Source: JANQUM01 sp047630355 (GTDB lineage Bacteria; Bacteroidota; Bacteroidia; Cytophagales; Spirosomataceae). From it: DNA of 14,318 nt. The DNA lies in contig JBLHXN010000085.1 of NCBI GenBank assembly GCA_047630355.1, positions 1 to 14,318 of the forward strand, read 5' to 3'. The number at the start of each line of letters is the position of its first letter. Positions within the stretch are counted from its first letter, which is position 1. Below, piece after piece: positions 1 to 8,100 of the stretch. Below the pieces are notes generated by a model that did not search any database, was not told where the DNA came from, and worked only from the letters and a program-made list of their open reading frames with translations. A program made the translations under genes and the position numbers.

Positions 1-36
1 AACCAGTATTTTTTAGAACCTAAATTTAAAATTTTT

Positions 37-951
37 ATGGTGAACAAGTACCTATTGTCAATCTGTGTGCTATTTCTATTTAGCAGTGTTGCAGTTACTC
101 AAGTAGATCTTCCACCAAATGTCGTTCTGAGCAAATGTTATGCCGAGTATTTAAAACCGGCACAGTTCACTACCCGCATCGAACAATACGTAGCGAAAGA
201 AGCTGGAAAGCTACTTGTGGCTACTAATGCTGAGTTGGGAACTACCTCAAATCAAAGGTTTATTCTGCTACTTCTTTAACTGAAACAGAGCGTGTTTTAG
301 TTAAAGAAGCTGGAACAAGCACCCAAGTTGTTCCAAATTCAGGAACTTACCGCATGGTAAGCGAGCGGATAGAAACAGCCCCTGCTTACATGCAACTACA
401 AGTTGATAACAATATTCAGTTCAAGCCTGTAACTGAGCATTACATGGTTCATCCGTCTTACGTAAGCAACACTACCTGCTGAGTACCGTTCAGTTTCTAA
501 TTACATGACTGACAATCAGACTACTACCCGATAAATTGATTTCCTGCTGAGTACAAAACTATCACACGTCAAGTAATAGCTCAGGCTGCTGCAACTCTTG
601 AAGTAGAAGTACCTGCTCAGTACAAAGCAATGACTAAGACAATTGTTAAGGCTGGTCCTGCAGCGAGTGAAGTAGCTATTCCTACTCAAATGGAAACTTA
701 ACACATTCACTTCGATGACTGGTACTAGTTCTTACGCTGACTGGGTAGAGATTCTTTGTGAAAGTAAAGTAACCGTTGAGCGTATTCGTGCAATTCAAAT
801 GGCGTTAAAGCAAAAAGGCTACAACCCAGGTCCAATTGACAATGTTTTAGATCGTCAGACTAAAACTGCTCTTCTTCAATTCCAAAAAGATGACAACTTA
901 CCACAGGGTAATCTTAACCTTGAGACGTTGAAAGCTTTAGGAATTTCTTAG
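37..951 (+). pseudogene. Frameshifted exported protein with C-terminal peptidoglycan-binding domain
   Basis: One coding signal runs through this stretch but switches reading frame repeatedly. The ATG at 37 opens a frame with a signal peptide (KYLLSICVLFLFSSVAV) followed by QVDLPPN, and it stops at 277-279. The next frame (about 252 to 482) reads ATSLTETERVLVKEAG and SGTYRMVSERIETAPAY. A third piece (475-534) starts PAEYRSVSNYMT, a fourth (543-701) starts PAEYKTITRQVIAQAAA, and a fifth runs to the stop at 949-951. The middle is a tandem array of about 20-30-residue repeats built around PAxYxxx. The end, about 763-951, matches the peptidoglycan_binding_1 fold: an AIQMALKQKGYNPGPIDNVLD helix-loop, then TKTALLQFQKDDNLP and LNLETLKALGI. 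Similar repeat-plus-PG-binding proteins are known in Bacteroidota, presumably acting at the cell wall or envelope. Frames alternate between the same two phases, and 532-539 is closed in both. This fits a decayed gene, although clustered sequencing errors cannot be excluded. Intact length would be about 300 residues. Confidence 0.5.
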
Positions 952-976
952 TAATATTTTAGTAAATTCTATTTTT

Positions 977-1006
977 AAAAAGGACGGTCAAATGACCGTC
1001 CTTTTT
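977..1006 (+). terminator. Rho-independent terminator after the PG-binding pseudogene
   Basis: The arms AAAAAGGACGGTCA (977-990) and TGACCGTCCTTTTT (993-1006) are perfectly complementary. In practice this gives a 13-bp stem with a 4-base loop. The GC-rich core is followed by a T run on the plus strand and preceded by an A run, so it could work in both directions. It lies 26 bases after the stop at 951 and separates the pseudogene from the thioredoxin gene. Confidence 0.5.
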
Positions 1007-1019
1007 CGTTTTATGCTAG

Positions 1020-1047
1020 TTTGGCATGGTTCATGATTAATAGTTTG
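1020..1047 (+). promoter_or_regulatory. Possible Bacteroidota-type promoter for the thioredoxin-like gene
   Basis: TTTG at 1020-1023 is followed after 16 bases by ATAGTTTG at 1040-1047. This is close to the Bacteroidota pattern TTTG, about 19 bases, TAnnTTTG. The second box differs from consensus at its first two bases and the spacing is slightly short. It lies 35 bases upstream of the GTG start at 1082 and just after a terminator, where a promoter is expected. Confidence 0.5.
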
Positions 1048-1081
1048 ACACAATAGCTTTCCAAAACAAACCTACAATTCC

Positions 1082-1537
1082 GTGAAAAAATTACCATTAG
1101 CCCTTCTGATGTTCCTCTTTACGTTCAACAGTATCGAATCGAACGCACAACAAACCTCTTCCAATAACACCACAAACTTCTACGGTGGCTCGTACGATGA
1201 TTTCCTTCGGGAAGCCCGTAAACAAGACAAAGTTGCCATTCTTGATTTTTGGGCATCGTGGTGTGCTCCTTGTAAAAAGATGGACAAAGAAACATTTGCC
1301 AACGCTGAATTAGCAAAGCATCTGAATGAGAAGTTTCTAATCTATAAGGTAAACGTTGATACATTTGACGGCATGGAAATCGCCAATCGGTTTGGTGTAG
1401 AAAGTTTTCCAACTGTCATAACATTAGATAGTCACGGACGATTTATTGACGAATTGAAAGGTTTCTTTGCCGCAAATCATCTCACAGAAAAGCTAAATCA
1501 ATCTTCTGAACAGCCTCAAACTTACGTATCTTTATGA
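1082..1537 (+). CDS. Exported thioredoxin-fold protein
   Basis: This is a 151-residue protein starting with GTG (GTG AAA AAA TTA), which gives a clean signal peptide: a KK n-region, a hydrophobic core PLALLMFLFTF, and probable cleavage after SNA or NAQ (about residues 22-24). Residues 35-140 form a thioredoxin fold. The redox motif WCAPC is at 60-64 in DFWASWCAPCKKMD, and the cis-proline is in ESFPT (P110). The family reduces, or passes electrons between, protein thiols. With a signal peptide this copy should act in the periplasm, for example in disulfide handling or cytochrome maturation, but no substrate can be read from the sequence. The context gives no clear partner. hemE follows 62 bases later but has its own promoter-like box. 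A thioredoxin-like protein of the DUF255/thioredoxin_7 type is an alternative label for the same fold. Confidence 0.5.
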   Translation: MKKLPLALLMFLFTFNSIESNAQQTSSNNTTNFYGGSYDDFLREARKQDKVAILDFWASWCAPCKKMDKETFANAELAKHLNEKFLIYKVNVDTFDGMEIANRFGVESFPTVITLDSHGRFIDELKGFFAANHLTEKLNQSSEQPQTYVSL

Positions 1538-1587
1538 AGTTTGTATAATCCGTTCATTCCCGAACTGGAATTAAAGAATTGTTGTCG

Positions 1588-1595
1588 TAATTTTG
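1588..1595 (+). promoter_or_regulatory. TAnnTTTG promoter box immediately before hemE
   Basis: TAATTTTG is an exact match to the Bacteroidota -7 consensus TAnnTTTG and ends only four bases before the hemE ATG at 1600. The best upstream partner is a weak CTGG at 1565-1568 (19-base spacing), not a full TTTG. If the box is used, transcription would begin at or within a base or two of the start codon. Confidence 0.5.
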
Positions 1596-1599
1596 TCAG

Positions 1600-2628
1600 A
1601 TGAAATTACAGAATGACTTATTCTTACGAGCCGCCAAAGGCGAGATAACAGAAAGAACCCCGGTTTGGCTAATGCGACAAGCAGGTCGTATTCTGCCCGA
1701 ATACAGAAAGGTTAGAGCACAAGCAGGCAGCTTTATAAAACTTGCCACCACTCCCGAACTCGCCGCTGAAGTCACCATTCAACCCGTAGATATTCTGGGG
1801 GTAGATGCTGCCATTATATTTTCTGATATTTTAGTAATTCCGGAAGCAATGGGACTTCCGTACGAAATGGTTGAAAAGAAAGGGCCGATATTTCCACGAG
1901 TGGTAAAATCAAAGCAAGATATTGACAACTTAAAAGTTGCCGACGCAGAATCTGACTTAGGATATGTTCTTGAAGCAATAGACATTGTAAAACGAGAATT
2001 AAACGGGCGTGTTCCACTGATTGGTTTCGCTGGTGCACCGTTTACAATCCTGTGTTACATGATTGAAGGGCAAGGATCAAAGACATTCTCTGAGGCGAAG
2101 AAATTACTTTATACGCAGCCAAAACTTGCACATTTGCTTCTCCAAAAAATTACGGATAGTACTATTCAATACTTAAAAGCCCAAATAAATCACGGCGTAG
2201 ATTTGGTTCAGGTATTTGACTCATGGGCTGGAGTATTAACTCCTGCACAATACAAGACTTTTGCCATTCCGTATATCAAACAAATTTGCGACGCTATTGA
2301 GAAAACTCCGATTACCGTTTTTGCGAAAGGAGCGTATTTTGCCCGTCGGGAAATTAGTAAATTGGATTGTCAGGTAGTTGGATTAGACTGGAACATGGAC
2401 ATTCGTGAATCGAGACGAATGATTAAAAATAAAACGTTACAAGGAAACCTTGACCCATGTGTATTGTACGGCTCAAATCATAGTATTGAAAGCCACACCA
2501 AGAAAATGTTGAAGAGCTTTGGTTCACAATATCACATTGCTAACCTCGGCCACGGCGTTTACCCAGATACTGACCCAGATAAAGTAAAGTGCTTTGTTGA
2601 AACAGTGAAAGCGTACCAACATTCATAA
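1600..2628 (+). CDS. hemE: Uroporphyrinogen decarboxylase
   Basis: HemE decarboxylates the four acetate side chains of uroporphyrinogen III to give coproporphyrinogen III in cytoplasmic haem biosynthesis. At 342 residues the protein has the usual family length. Signature segments are all present: PVWLMRQAGR at 21-30, which holds the substrate-binding Arg residues; FSDIL with the catalytic Asp at residue 76; GFAGAPFT at 142-149; the conserved Tyr at 153; FDSWAG at 206-211; and NLGHGVYPDTDPDKV near the C-terminus, with the conserved His at 318. The ATG at 1600 places the N-terminus at the normal position (KLQNDLFLRA). No other haem gene is adjacent, so this looks like a single-gene transcription unit ending at the hairpin at 2686-2715. 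Function is assigned from family motifs with little doubt. Confidence 0.5.
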   Translation: MKLQNDLFLRAAKGEITERTPVWLMRQAGRILPEYRKVRAQAGSFIKLATTPELAAEVTIQPVDILGVDAAIIFSDILVIPEAMGLPYEMVEKKGPIFPRVVKSKQDIDNLKVADAESDLGYVLEAIDIVKRELNGRVPLIGFAGAPFTILCYMIEGQGSKTFSEAKKLLYTQPKLAHLLLQKITDSTIQYLKAQINHGVDLVQVFDSWAGVLTPAQYKTFAIPYIKQICDAIEKTPITVFAKGAYFARREISKLDCQVVGLDWNMDIRESRRMIKNKTLQGNLDPCVLYGSNHSIESHTKKMLKSFGSQYHIANLGHGVYPDTDPDKVKCFVETVKAYQHS

Positions 2629-2685
2629 AATTGAATATTGGCTTTTACGAAAAAAATGTTAGTATTTCATGTAGTCAATAACACA

Positions 2686-2715
2686 AAAAGAGCGACCCGA
2701 AAAGGTCGCTCTTTT
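2686..2715. terminator. Bidirectional terminator between hemE and etfA
   Basis: AAAAGAGCGACC (2686-2697) pairs with GGTCGCTCTTTT (2704-2715), giving a 12-bp stem around the loop CGAAAA. A runs on one side and T runs on the other let it terminate hemE on the plus strand and etfA on the minus strand. The two genes converge here. Confidence 0.5.
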
Positions 2716-2753
2716 ATTGATTAGGTATAAGTCTAAATGTTCATTTCAGAAAA

Positions 2754-3716
2754 TTAACCTGCTTTAACAGCTGCGGTTAATTTTGGAAGTACATCAAATA
2801 CATCTCCAACGATTCCGTAATCTGCTGCTTTAAAGAAAGGAGCTTCAGGGTCTTTATTGATTACTACAATTACCTTTGAACTGTTTACACCAGCCAAATG
2901 CTGAATTGCTCCGGAGATACCGCAAGCAATATAAAGGTTCGGAGCAACTTTGATACCCGTCTGTCCAACGTGCTCGTGGTGAGGTCTCCAATCAAGGTCA
3001 GAAACCGGCTTAGAGCAAGCCGTTGCTGCACCCAAGGCAGTTGCTAAATCCAATAGTGGCTGCCAGTTTTCAGGCCCTTTGAATCCACGTCCACCAGAAA
3101 CAACTAAATCAGCTTCAGGTAAAAGTATATCGCCCGTTACTTTCACGGTTTCTATTACTTTAGCAACAAAACTACTATCATCAAGCAACGGACTAAATAC
3201 TTCAATCGTAGCAGTTGCATCACTGAGTTCAGGAGTGACTGCGTTCTTTTTAATCGCTAATATTTTAATATCACTTGATACAACCGTATCAGCAAATGCT
3301 TTTCCGGTAAAAATACTGCGTTTCACTTTAAAACCATCTGATAAATCTGGTAGTTCAACTACGTTTCCTACAACTCCCGCTTTCATAGCACCCGCTACTC
3401 GTGCAGTTACCGGATCAGCAAGTGATGACTTTGCGGTTACGATAATATTTGCTCCAGTTTGTTGAATTGCCTCAATAAGTGCCTTTGAGTAAGCCATGAT
3501 ATTGGGCTGGCTCAAACGCTCATTATTTGCGTGGAGAACTTTGGTAACTCCGTAGTTTCCGGCTTTCGCCAATTCACCTTCGGAAGCTTCTCCGATTGCC
3601 AACGCCGTGGCAGAACCTCCGGTCATTTCGGCAACTTTTGCTCCGTAATAAAGAGCTTCTAAAGATGACTTTTTAATTTCGCCGTCTGCTAATTCTATAA
3701 ATATGAGTACTGACAT
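2754..3716 (-). CDS. etfA: Electron transfer flavoprotein, alpha subunit
   Basis: EtfA (FixB) forms a heterodimer with EtfB. It carries FAD and passes electrons from acyl-CoA and other dehydrogenases towards the quinone pool. The protein is 320 residues. The N-terminal half (about 1-190) is the alpha/beta nucleotide-binding-like domain. The C-terminal FAD domain holds the diagnostic run: SGGRGFKGPENW at about 207-218, CSKPVSDLDWRPHHEHVGQTG, PNLYIACGISGAIQHLAG, and VINKDPEAPFFKAADYGIVGD. These match the FAD-binding signature of the family. It lies 123 bases downstream of etfB on the same strand, and the two are probably co-transcribed despite that gap, which contains hairpins. No ETF:quinone oxidoreductase or acyl-CoA dehydrogenase gene is visible in the window, so the electron donor is unknown. 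Confidence 0.5.
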   Translation of the reverse strand: MSVLIFIELADGEIKKSSLEALYYGAKVAEMTGGSATALAIGEASEGELAKAGNYGVTKVLHANNERLSQPNIMAYSKALIEAIQQTGANIIVTAKSSLADPVTARVAGAMKAGVVGNVVELPDLSDGFKVKRSIFTGKAFADTVVSSDIKILAIKKNAVTPELSDATATIEVFSPLLDDSSFVAKVIETVKVTGDILLPEADLVVSGGRGFKGPENWQPLLDLATALGAATACSKPVSDLDWRPHHEHVGQTGIKVAPNLYIACGISGAIQHLAGVNSSKVIVVINKDPEAPFFKAADYGIVGDVFDVLPKLTAAVKAG

Positions 3717-3736
3717 TATATTTTTGTTTTATCCCA

Positions 3737-3759
3737 TCTCCTCCTCCACTAAGAGGAGA
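3737..3759 (-). repeat. Small hairpin in the etfB-etfA gap
   Basis: TCTCCTC at 3737-3743 and GAGGAGA at 3753-3759 form a 7-bp stem with a 9-base loop. It lies 20 bases before the etfA start on the minus strand. It has no T run, so it is more likely a processing or spacing element, or an intergenic repeat, than a terminator. Confidence 0.5.
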
Positions 3760-3815
3760 ATAATTAGTGGGAAGTTGAATTTTTGATTTAACTAATTCCT
3801 ATCTCTTAATAATCT

Positions 3816-3840
3816 ATCCCGATAGCTATCAGAACTAACT
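3816..3840 (+). repeat. Short palindromic element, copy 1 (etfB end)
   Basis: The core GATAGCTATC (3821-3830) is a perfect 10-bp palindrome followed by AGAACTAACT, and it runs up to the etfB stop codon. A diverged copy in the opposite orientation lies at 14103-14126. Palindromes with the core CGATAGCTATCG are, from memory, frequent between genes in some Bacteroidota genomes. Confidence 0.5.
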
Positions 3841-4574
3841 TATATCACCTTCGCTTCCGTTCTTAATAGTCTGATAAGTTCGGCGGCGTTATCAGCGTCA
3901 ATCATTTTACATTCGCCCTTTTCAGGTGGCAAGCTGTACTGCTTTATACTTGTAATGGCTTCGCCGTTTGGCTCAACTACACTTAACGGTTTCTTACGAG
4001 CCGTCATGATTCCACGCATGTTCGGGATTTTCCATTCTGCAATTGGCTCTTGACAACCCAATACTAACGGAAGCGGTGCTTCTAATTTTTCCTTTCCGCC
4101 TTCAATTTCGCGAGTCATTTTGGCAACACCGTCTTCAATGTCTAATTGCATAACGGGCGAGAAAGAAGGTAAACCTAATAATTCACCCACAATACCATGT
4201 ACTATGCCTGAATTGTAATCAGTTGTTTCACGGCCCATTAGAATTAAGTCGTAATTACCATCTTTAGCAACATGAGCAATTTGCTCCGCTACGAAAAACG
4301 AATCGGTTGGTTCGGCATCTACCCGGATAGCATCATCTGCTCCGATTGCCAATGCTTTACGTATTTGCGTTTCGGTATCAGCCTTTCCAACGTTCAAGAC
4401 CGTTACTGTTCCACCATTAGCTTCTTTTAATTCTACGCCACGAGCAAGTGCATAATCATCATAAGGCCCGATGATATACTGAATTCCTGCTTGATTAAAA
4501 GTGGTATTATCGTCCGTAAAAGATATTTTAGCCGTTGTATCTGGTACGCTAGAAATACAAACTAGTATTTTCAT
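3840..4574 (-). CDS. etfB: Electron transfer flavoprotein, beta subunit
   Basis: EtfB (FixA) is the partner of EtfA; in this family it binds AMP and the recognition loop that contacts dehydrogenases. It is 244 residues, close to the usual length. Visible signatures are KILVCISSVPDT at the N-terminus, the NQAG-YIIGPYDDYALARGVELKE segment, KALAIGADDAIRV, LILMGRETTDYNSG, REIEGGKEKLEAPLPLVLG, and NMRGIMTARKKPL. The last two correspond to the etfB family signature region. The ATG at 4574 gives the expected N-terminus with no extension. It is the first gene of the etfB-etfA unit and diverges from the TPR gene at 4748 across a 173-base gap. No convincing minus-strand promoter could be read in that gap. 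Confidence 0.5.
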   Translation of the reverse strand: MKILVCISSVPDTTAKISFTDDNTTFNQAGIQYIIGPYDDYALARGVELKEANGGTVTVLNVGKADTETQIRKALAIGADDAIRVDAEPTDSFFVAEQIAHVAKDGNYDLILMGRETTDYNSGIVHGIVGELLGLPSFSPVMQLDIEDGVAKMTREIEGGKEKLEAPLPLVLGCQEPIAEWKIPNMRGIMTARKKPLSVVEPNGEAITSIKQYSLPPEKGECKMIDADNAAELIRLLRTEAKVI

Positions 4575-4681
4575 AAAGTTTCATTTTAAATGTTGAATCT
4601 GATTGATAAGGCTTCGTGCTTTTCGTGATGTAAATTACTAAAATAATCAATCACTTTAAATAAACAGTTTTAAGCCTTTAC

Positions 4682-4715
4682 TTTGTTATTAAGTAACGAT
4701 ATTTCGTATAAATTG
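4682..4715 (+). promoter_or_regulatory. Possible promoter of the TPR gene
   Basis: TTTG at 4682-4685 and ATAAATTG at 4708-4715, 22 bases apart, resemble the Bacteroidota promoter pair TTTG / TAnnTTTG. The second box has mismatches. The position fits the start at 4748 and overlaps the palindrome at 4714-4731. Confidence 0.5.
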
Positions 4716-4731
4716 TTATGCATGCATAACA
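4714..4731. promoter_or_regulatory. 18-bp perfect palindrome, candidate operator
   Basis: TGTTATGCATGCATAACA is its own reverse complement over all 18 bases. It lies 16 bases before the TPR gene start and about 140 bases upstream of the divergent etfB start. Its size and symmetry fit the binding site of a dimeric regulator. Its position at or just after the promoter-like box at 4682-4715 suggests repression of the TPR gene. No regulator gene is nearby to pair with it. Confidence 0.5.
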
Positions 4732-4747
4732 TTACAAATGTAAAAGA

Positions 4748-5086
4748 ATGGCAAATAGTATGCAAGAAGAGCGTTTGAAAATTTTGAGTGAGCTCATCAA
4801 AACGGAGCCTGACGAGCCATTTAACCGTTATGCGTTGGCAATGGAATACGCGGGAAAGGATACAGTTGAGTCCCTGAGACATTTGGAGGTTCTGCTAGAA
4901 ATATTTCCTGAATACCTGCCTACGTACTATCAGGCGGCTACTCTATACGCTGAACAAGAAAAAGAGGAAAAGGCCGAAAGTACTTTTGAAAGAGGAATTT
5001 TACTGGCAAGTAAGCAGAATAACGAGAAAATACTAAAAGAACTCAAAGGAGCACTTCAAATGTATAAGGATGAGTGGGAAGTGTGA
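4748..5086 (+). CDS. Small tetratricopeptide-repeat protein
   Basis: This is a 112-residue soluble helical protein with no signal peptide. Two TPR-like helix pairs can be read: PFNRYALAMEYAGKDTVESLRHLEVLLEIFPEY (about residues 24-56) and LPTYYQAATLYAEQEKEEKAESTFERGILLASKQ (about 57-90). A C-terminal helix NNEKILKELKGALQMY follows. The A/Y/P spacing is the standard TPR pattern. A short stand-alone protein of this shape is, from memory, well conserved in Bacteroidota and annotated only as TPR protein; its partner is unknown. It is a single-gene unit between a divergent etfB and a convergent secA, with a shared terminator downstream. The ATG at 4748 is chosen because it follows an A-rich leader (GTAAAAGA), which is normal for this phylum. 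Confidence 0.5.
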   Translation: MANSMQEERLKILSELIKTEPDEPFNRYALAMEYAGKDTVESLRHLEVLLEIFPEYLPTYYQAATLYAEQEKEEKAESTFERGILLASKQNNEKILKELKGALQMYKDEWEV

Positions 5087-5108
5087 TAAAATAAAGGTTG
5101 TGTGGCAA

Positions 5109-5147
5109 AAAATAAGCCCGAAAGAGAGATTCTTCCGGGCTTATTTT
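5109..5147. terminator. Bidirectional terminator between TPR gene and secA
   Basis: AAAATAAGCCCG (5109-5120) pairs with CGGGCTTATTTT (5136-5147) in a 12-bp stem. The loop GAA/TTC bases can extend it past a bulged C. A and T runs flank it on both strands, so it can end both the TPR gene (+) and secA (-), which converge here. Confidence 0.5.
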
Positions 5148-5167
5148 ATTTCTAACTTTATCAGGCC

Positions 5168-8100
5168 TTAACCTACCAAAACGGCTTTGCCGTTTGCTAC
5201 ATCAGCTTCTACGTTTTTATATTTTACGTCTTTTTTCACCGTTCCGTCTTTGTACTGAACGCTAACTTTTTGATTACGACTAGCTACTTTTAACTTTTTA
5301 GCCGGCGATTTAGAAACTGAATTCTCTTCATCATCGGTTCGGTTCATTGATAATTCAGGCTTCTCCTTTTTGGGCGGAGCAACTTGTTGAAAACGCATTT
5401 CAACAACATTTGCCTTCATTAAAAAACTTACAGCTTCAGCGTTAACTTTCTTCAAGAAGCTCTGAAAAAGCTCTACTGCTTCAAATTTATAAATCAATAA
5501 CGGATCTTTCTGCTCGTAAGAAGCATTCTGAACCGATTGCTTCAAGTCATCCATGTCACGGAGGTGTTCTTTCCACTCTTGGTCAATTACCGAAAGTGAA
5601 ATACTCTTCTCCATTTCAAGAACTAGCTCACGCCCATCAGCATCAACAGTTTTCTTAATGTCGCAGAATACCGCAATATTTTTTGCACCATCACCGATAA
5701 CCGCCATGAATGGCTCTTCTTTCAACGCCCGGCGATCATCAAGTACTTGCGAAAGAACTGGCATGGCATTCTTACGAATTGCCTCATTTTTACGCTTATA
5801 GTGAGCTTCGGCAAGGTTAAATACGGTATTTATTAAATCCCGGTCAGTTGTAAAGTCGGACTCAGATATTTGGGGGTCAAAGCCAAGACCTTGTAACACA
5901 CGTACTTCAAACTCAGCGAAATTACCTTTAGTATTTCGTACGATATCGGCACTAGTGTCGTAAATAATATTAGCAACGTCTAATGAAAGGCGTTCTCCGA
6001 ACAGTGCATTTTTACGACGACGATAAATGGTATCCCGCTGGATATTCATAATATCATCGTACTCAATGAGGCGTTTACGAGTGCCAAAGTTGTTTTCCTC
6101 GACTTTGCGTTGAGCACGCTCAATCGAATTAGAAATCATCTTATGTTGAATAACTTCTCCCTCTTCCATTCCCATGCGATCCATGACTTTCGCCACTCGG
6201 TCAGAACCGAACATTCGCATTAGATTATCTTCGAGTGAAACGAAAAATTGTGATGAACCCGGATCTCCCTGACGACCCGCCCGACCACGTAACTGACGGT
6301 CAACACGACGTGAATCGTGACGTTCGGTACCTACGATAGCTAAGCCACCCGCTGCTTTACTTTCTGGAGTAAGCTTAATATCCGTACCACGACCCGCCAT
6401 GTTAGTTGCGATTGTTACCGTTCCGGGCTTTCCGGCTTCAGCAACAACATCTGCTTCACGGGCGTGTTGTTTTGCGTTCAATACTTGATGTTGAATCTTA
6501 CGGATACTAAGCATCCGACTCAAAATTTCTGAATTTTCAACCGAGGTAGTTCCGACCAAAACCGGACGACCGCCTTCTACCATTTCTACGATTTCGTCGG
6601 CAACGGCGTTGTATTTTTCACGAACCGTTTTGTAAACCTTATCGTCTCTGTCATCCCGCACAATCACACGGTTAGTAGGAATCGAGACAACATCCAATTT
6701 GTAGATTTTCCAGAATTCACCCGCTTCGGTTTCGGCAGTACCCGTCATACCCGCTAACTTGTGGTACATTCGGAAGTAATTCTGTAATGTAACAGTAGCA
6801 TAAGTTTGCGTTGAGTCTTCAACTTTAGCTCCTTCTTTTGCTTCAACGGCTTGGTGCAAACCATCTGACCAACGACGACCGTCCATGATACGCCCCGTTT
6901 GTTCGTCCACAATTTTCACTTTGCTATCCATCACTACGTAATCCACGTCTTTTTCAAAGACAGTATACGCTTTTAGTAATTGATTAACAGCGTGAATTCG
7001 TTGGGCTTTAGTAGAATAGTCACGAATCAAAGCGTCTTTTTTAAGCACTTTGTCTTTTTCTTCGATTTCTTCTTTCTCAATATCAGCTAAATCAACACCC
7101 AAGTCCGGCATAACAAAAAACTGCGAATCTTCGTCATGACCCGTTAGGTAATCAATTCCGTTATCGGTTAATTCGATACTGTTGTTTTTTTCCTCAATCG
7201 TGAAATACAACGGAGCGTCTGCCTCAGGCATCAACTTCGAGTTTTCAGCAATGTAAATGGATTCAGTATCAAGCAATAATTTCCGATTTCCCGTTTCTGA
7301 GAGATACTTAATCAATGGTTTACTCTTTGGCAGTCCGCGGTGAGCACGGAAAAGTGCTAATCCACCTTCTTTGGTATCTCCTGCGGCGATAAGCTTCTTG
7401 GCTTCAATCAAATATCCATTCACCAATTTCTTCTGAATCTCAACGATATGACCAATACGTGGTTTTAAAGAATTATACAATTCCTCGTCTCCTGTTTTTG
7501 CCATTGGTCCACTGATAATTAATGGCGTCCGGGCATCGTCAATTAAAACGGAGTCAACCTCATCAATCATAGCAAAGTGGTGTTTTCCCTGAACAAGTTC
7601 AACCGGGTCATTCACCATATTATCACGAAGGTAGTCGAAGCCAAACTCATTGTTTGTTCCGTAAATAATGTCTTTTTTGTACGCTTCCCGACGTTCGGGC
7701 GAGTTTGCACGGTATTTATCGATACAATCGCAAAGTAAACCGTGAAACTCAAAAATCGGTCCCATCCATTCAGAGTCACGAACGGCGAGATAATTATTGA
7801 CCGTTACAATATGCACACCCCGACCCGCTAAAGCGTTAAGGAATGCCGGGAAAGTTGCCACAAGGGTTTTACCTTCACCCGTTTGCATTTCAGCAATTTT
7901 ACCGAGGTGCAACACCGCACCACCGATAATTTGCACATCATAGTGCATCATATCCCAAGTAATGAGCGTTCCGGCGGCTGTCCACTGATTTTTCCAGTGA
8001 GCTTTATCGCCTTCAATTTCGATGTGGTCTTTAGTAGCGGCTAACTCACGGTCAAGGTGCGTAGCGGTTACTTCTAACGCTGGGTTTTCTTTAAAACGGC

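Noticed and set aside
37..951. Programmed frameshifting to explain the PG-binding gene
   Set aside because: At least four changes in both directions would be needed, without slippery heptamers at the junctions. Decay or sequence error is far simpler.
3079..3465. Plus-strand open frame inside etfA
   Set aside because: It is antisense to a clear etfA coding region with conserved motifs. The open frame follows from codon bias on the other strand.
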